DNA of 7,608 bases from CAZJKO01 sp964546995 (GTDB lineage: Bacteria; Bacillota_I; Bacilli_A; RF39; UBA660). The notes beneath the pieces were generated by a model, which made no database searches, was not told the origin of the DNA, and worked only from the letters and a program-made list of their open reading frames with translations. Both the position numbers and the translations under genes were made by a program. Position 1 is the stretch's first letter, and each line of letters opens with the position of its first letter. This document shows, piece after piece, positions 4,855 to 7,608 of the stretch. Location: positions 1-7,608 of the forward strand of contig CAZJKO010000044.1 of assembly GCA_964546995.1 (NCBI GenBank), read 5' to 3'.

Positions 4855-5694
4855 CTATTTACCATTACGACGACGTACGATAAATTTATCAGTTTTCTTA
4901 TTATTACGAGTTTTGTANNNNNNNNNNCCTAATGCTGGTTTACCCCATGGAGTAACTGGTCCTTTACGTCCAATTGGAGCACGACCTTCACCACCACCAT
5001 GTGGGTGATCATTAGGGTTCATAACAGAACCACGAACGGTTGGACGAATTCCTAAGTGACGACTTCTTCCTGCTTTTCCAAGTTTTACAAGTTCACTATC
5101 TTCATTTCCAACTTCTCCGATCGTTGCCATACAAGTTCCAAGAACTTTTCTTTGTTCTCCACTTGATAAACGAATCATAACGTAAGATCCTTCACGTCCT
5201 AAGATTTGAGCAGAGCTTCCTGCACTTCGTGCTAGTTCTCCACCTTTTCCAGGGCGAAGTTCAATATTGTGAATCAAAGTACCAACAGGAATATTCATGA
5301 TTGGTAGGGCGTTTCCTACTTTGATGTCGGCGTCGCTTCCAGCCATAATTTCCATACCTACTTTTAATCCTTTTGGTGCAATGATGTATCTTTTTTCTCC
5401 ATCTTTATAATTGATTAATGCAATATTTGCGGTTCTATTTGGATCGTATTCAATGGTTGCAACAGTACCAGGTACTGAGAGTTTGTTCCGTTTAAAATCG
5501 ATGATACGATATTTACGTTTTGCTCCTCCACCATGGTGTCTTACCGTCGTTTTTCCCTGATTGTTACGACCACCATTTTTTGTTAAACGAACTACAAGGC
5601 TCTTTTCTGGAGTACTTGTTGTGATTTCGGTATTTGCTAAAGTACTCATTCCTCTTCTTCCTGGTGTAGTAGGTTTATAATTTCTAATAGCCAT
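4855..5694 (-). CDS. rplB: Ribosomal protein L2 (uL2), interrupted by an assembly gap
   Basis: L2 is a primary 23S-binding protein needed for subunit joining and peptidyl transferase activity. The start MAIRNYKPTTPGRRGMSTL is typical. VRHHGGGAKRKYRIIDFKR (51-69) forms the RNA-binding domain, and the essential histidine loop NPNDHPHGGGEG (226-237) is intact, followed by TPWGKPAL. Ten Ns (4918-4927) interrupt codons 256-259. With one base instead of ten, the protein reads ALGYKTR and has 276 residues, matching the family (about 277); as given it would be 279. The frame is the same in both cases. AGGAGG precedes the start and overlaps the rplW stop region. Confidence 0.96.
   Translation of the reverse strand: MAIRNYKPTTPGRRGMSTLANTEITTSTPEKSLVVRLTKNGGRNNQGKTTVRHHGGGAKRKYRIIDFKRNKLSVPGTVATIEYDPNRTANIALINYKDGEKRYIIAPKGLKVGMEIMAGSDADIKVGNALPIMNIPVGTLIHNIELRPGKGGELARSAGSSAQILGREGSYVMIRLSSGEQRKVLGTCMATIGEVGNEDSELVKLGKAGRSRHLGIRPTVRGSVMNPNDHPHGGGEGRAPIGRKGPVTPWGKPALXXXXYKTRNNKKTDKFIVRRRNGK
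4918..4927. other. Ten-N scaffold gap
   Basis: Ten consecutive Ns lie in the 3' part of rplB. The reading frame is kept across it, and L2 alignment suggests only one real base is missing (GGN Gly followed by TAC Tyr), so the length looks like a default gap size rather than a measured one. Confidence 0.98.
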
Positions 5695-5708
5695 TTTCCG
5701 TCCTCCTT

Positions 5709-5993
5709 CTAACCAAGATTGATTGTTTGACCATCTTCAAGAGCGACAATTGCCTTTTTCGTGCGATTTGTCATTCCTGTGTAACGACCAACTCTTCTCT
5801 TTTTCGGTTTTACATTAATTGTACGAACTGATTTTACTTTTACATTGAATAGTTTTTCAATTGCCAATTTAATTTCAGTTTTGTTTGCTTTAACATCAAC
5901 TTTGAATGTATACTTTCCTTCTTCTGCTGACATGCTTCCTGTTTTTTCTGTTACAATTGGTGCTTTAATGATTTCTAAATACTTTGTATCCAT
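5709..5993 (-). CDS. rplW: Ribosomal protein L23 (uL23)
   Basis: Complete 94-residue L23, located at the tunnel exit and the main docking point for trigger factor and SRP. Conserved IIKAPIVTEKT (8-18), YTFKVDVKANKTEIKLAIEK (28-47) and the RNA-binding loop NVKPKKRRVGRYTG (60-73) are visible, ending in KKAIVALEDGQTINLG. The ATG shares its A with the last base of the rplD stop (TAATG at 5991-5995 on the minus strand), a one-base overlap that implies re-initiation. AGGAGGT lies just upstream inside the rplD coding end. Confidence 0.97.
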   Translation of the reverse strand: MDTKYLEIIKAPIVTEKTGSMSAEEGKYTFKVDVKANKTEIKLAIEKLFNVKVKSVRTINVKPKKRRVGRYTGMTNRTKKAIVALEDGQTINLG

Positions 5994-6619
5994 TATGCTA
6001 GCACCTCCTCAATTTTCTTCATTGCGTTTTCTGTCATTAGAACGTAATCTGCTGTTACTAAATCTAAAGAATTGATTTCACTCGTTTCAATTAGTGCAAT
6101 GTTGGCAAGATTTCTAGATGCTAAAATAACATTTTCATCAAATTCGTCCACAATGACCAACACTTTTTTATCTTGAATTTTTAAAGTCGTCAATAAGGCA
6201 ACCATTTCTTTTGTCTTTGGTGTTGTCAATGTTAATTCATCCAATACCATAATGGCATTTTCTCTTGCTTTATGTGTTAAGGCACTCTTTAATGCAAGAC
6301 GACGTTCTTTACGATTCATTTTTTTGCTATAGTCGCGAGGTACTGGTCCACCGTAGATTCCTCCACCTCTCCACTGTACAGCACGGATAGATCCTTGGCG
6401 AGCATGCCCTGTTCCTTTTTGGCGCCATGGCTTTCTTCCTCCACCAGATACTTCCGAACGATTTTTCGTTTTATGGGTTCCTTGTCTTAGCGATGCTCTC
6501 GTTAAAATGATTGCATCGTATAGTACTTTATCATTTGGTTCAATGCCAAATACATTTTCATTTAATTTAATATCTTTAATTTTTTCACCTTTTACATTGA
6601 AAAGATTTATTTTTTCCAT
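5993..6619 (-). CDS. rplD: Ribosomal protein L4 (uL4)
   Basis: L4 lines the exit tunnel constriction and, in Escherichia coli, also represses its own operon. I start at 6619 (208 residues, MEKINLFNVKG) because GAAGGAGG sits about seven bases before it and family alignment begins there; an upstream GTG at 6640 in the same frame has no ribosome binding site. The extended tunnel loop (about 54-97) shows SEVSGGGRKPWRQKGTGHAR and GGIYGGPVPRDY. The C-terminal part has the usual LDLVTADYVLMTENA near the end. The preceding 54-base gap after rplC is A/T-rich with no convincing promoter. Confidence 0.96.
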   Translation of the reverse strand: MEKINLFNVKGEKIKDIKLNENVFGIEPNDKVLYDAIILTRASLRQGTHKTKNRSEVSGGGRKPWRQKGTGHARQGSIRAVQWRGGGIYGGPVPRDYSKKMNRKERRLALKSALTHKARENAIMVLDELTLTTPKTKEMVALLTTLKIQDKKVLVIVDEFDENVILASRNLANIALIETSEINSLDLVTADYVLMTENAMKKIEEVLA

Positions 6620-6673
6620 ACTTTTTCCTCCTTCCATCACTTTTTTCTTTCTATATATAATAGATTTGTTTTT

Positions 6674-7447
6674 TTACTCTGCTAGTGATGAGTTTTCTGT
6701 TTCTGTTTCGTTTTCTTCCGTTACAGGTTCTTCCACTTCAGTTTCTACTGTCGTTTCTTCTTGAACAGGCTCTTCGATTGGTTCTTCATAGATGATTAAT
6801 TCTTCTGGCTCGTTCTTTTTCTCACCTTTCTTTACGGAAGTACGGATCATAACTAAAGATTTTTTAGGTCCTGGAACATTACCTTTTATTAAGATAACAT
6901 TGTTTTCAAGATCTACTGCTACTACTTCTAGATTTTGGATTGTACTAGCGACATTTCCCATATGTCCTGGTAATTTCTTACCTTTTAACACGTGCATTGG
7001 TAACATGGTACCAAGAGAACCTACTCCTCTATGGTATTGTGATCCATGACCCATCGGTCCACGTGATTGATTGTGACGTTTAATAACACCTTGGAATCCT
7101 TTTCCTTTACTGATTCCTGATACGTCAACGATTTCTCCTGCTTCGAAGAAATCTGCTTTGATGACTTGACCTAATTCATAATCATCAACATTTACTCCTC
7201 TTATTTCTCTTAAGAAGCGCTTAGGTTCTGTATTTGCTTTTTTGGTATGACCAATTTTTGCTTTGTTGCTTACGTTTTCTCTTACTGTTTTGTATCCTAA
7301 TTGAACAGCATTATAACCATCTTTTTCTACTGTTTTAATTTGTGTTACAACGTTTGGTTCTACTTCGATCACAGTAACAGGAATTAACTTACCATTTTTG
7401 GTAAATACTTGAGTCATCCCAACTTTTGTTCCTAAGATTCCTTTCAT
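6674..7447 (-). CDS. rplC: Ribosomal protein L3 (uL3) with acidic C-terminal extension
   Basis: L3 is an early assembly protein whose loop reaches the peptidyl transferase centre. I start at 7447 (257 residues, MKGILGTKVGMTQVF), eight bases after AGGAGG; the ATG at 7453 is only two bases from it. Conserved parts are GMTQVF (10-15), SKGKGFQGVIKRH (113-125), RGPMGHGSQYHRGVGSLG (129-146) and KGKKLPGHMGN (155-165). The core ends near residue 210, the usual family length. A further ~45 residues (213-257) contain about 19 Glu and no Lys, Arg or Asp, likely disordered. The extension is in frame, ends in a normal TAA, and has the same base usage as the core. Confidence 0.95.
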   Translation of the reverse strand: MKGILGTKVGMTQVFTKNGKLIPVTVIEVEPNVVTQIKTVEKDGYNAVQLGYKTVRENVSNKAKIGHTKKANTEPKRFLREIRGVNVDDYELGQVIKADFFEAGEIVDVSGISKGKGFQGVIKRHNQSRGPMGHGSQYHRGVGSLGTMLPMHVLKGKKLPGHMGNVASTIQNLEVVAVDLENNVILIKGNVPGPKKSLVMIRTSVKKGEKKNEPEELIIYEEPIEEPVQEETTVETEVEEPVTEENETETENSSLAE

Positions 7448-7463
7448 ATTCATTTCCTCCTAA

Positions 7464-7608
7464 TTATAATTTGATATCAATATCTACTCCGCTAGGTAAA
7501 TCTAAATGCGTTAACGCCTCGATCGTTTCCTTGCTTGGATTTTTGATATCAATTAATCTTTTGTGTGTACGCATTTCAAATTGTTCGCGTGAATCTTTGT
7601 ACTTATGT
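7464..7608 (-). CDS. rpsJ: Ribosomal protein S10 (uS10), C-terminal end only
   Basis: The last 47 codons of S10 run in from the right edge. The translation begins HKYKDSREQFEMRTHKRLID and ends DLPSGVDIDIKL before a TAA stop at 7464-7466, exactly the usual S10 C terminus. S10 is a 30S head protein that also works with NusB in transcription antitermination. It stands 16 bases upstream of rplC, as the first gene of the S10 operon; its start and the operon promoter lie beyond the window. Confidence 0.95.
   Translation of the reverse strand, partial: HKYKDSREQFEMRTHKRLIDIKNPSKETIEALTHLDLPSGVDIDIKL

Noticed and set aside
6620..6673. Possible promoter between rplC and rplD
   Set aside because: The A/T-rich stretch contains TATTATATATA on the minus strand but no -35 at a suitable distance, and such tracts are expected by chance in a low-GC genome; the gap fits normal operon spacing.
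2012..7608. Alternative genetic code (UGA as Trp) as in many Mollicutes
   Set aside because: Trp positions in conserved places, such as the L2 PWGKPAL and L16 EGWVAVV sites, use TGG, and no in-frame TGA interrupts any gene, so there is no sign of recoding.
1..7608. CRISPR array, insertion sequence, toxin-antitoxin, phage or retron element
   Set aside because: No regularly spaced direct repeats, transposase, integrase, reverse transcriptase or small toxin-like genes are visible; apart from the junction the genes are housekeeping.

Overview
This window looks like a chimeric metagenomic contig: two unrelated bacterial genome pieces meet at about position 2009-2021. The left part (1-~2015) reads as a piece of a Saccharibacteria/CPR-like genome. 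It holds the 3' end of a 23S rRNA, a hairpin-rich spacer, a 5S rRNA, an rrn-type terminator, a PPOX-fold flavin-type protein and the first three quarters of a GtrB/DPM-like family 2 glycosyltransferase. Its promoters sit very close to start codons, with an extended -10 motif (TGTGCTATAMT) seen twice and no Shine-Dalgarno site before the glycosyltransferase. The clade assignment is inferred from sequence style and remembered homologues.

The right part (~2012-7608, all minus strand) is the S10-spc ribosomal protein operon of a low-GC Bacilli/Mollicutes-like organism. Reading in the transcribed direction it runs rpsJ (C-terminal end only), rplC, rplD, rplW, rplB, rpsS, rplV, rpsC, rplP, rpmC, rpsQ, rplN and rplX (cut at the junction). 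Spacing is tight, two neighbouring pairs overlap, and nearly every gene has a clear AGGAGG-like ribosome binding site. UGG codes for Trp as in the standard code and stops are TAA or TAG. No promoter or terminator is evident inside this operon piece.

At the junction, the glycosyltransferase (+ strand) is cut inside its first C-terminal membrane segment and rplX (- strand) is cut in its last quarter. The long open frames that cross the point (+ strand to 2369, - strand to 1826) are artefacts of antisense reading. A second assembly mark is a run of ten Ns inside rplB (4918-4927), where the protein suggests the true gap is about one base.

The items most worth a second look are the junction itself, an asymmetric inverted repeat between the two left-hand genes (1138-1229), the start-adjacent or leaderless promoters, the spacer hairpins, a glutamate-rich C-terminal tail on L3 and a divergent L22 hairpin tip. 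I found no convincing new multi-gene system.
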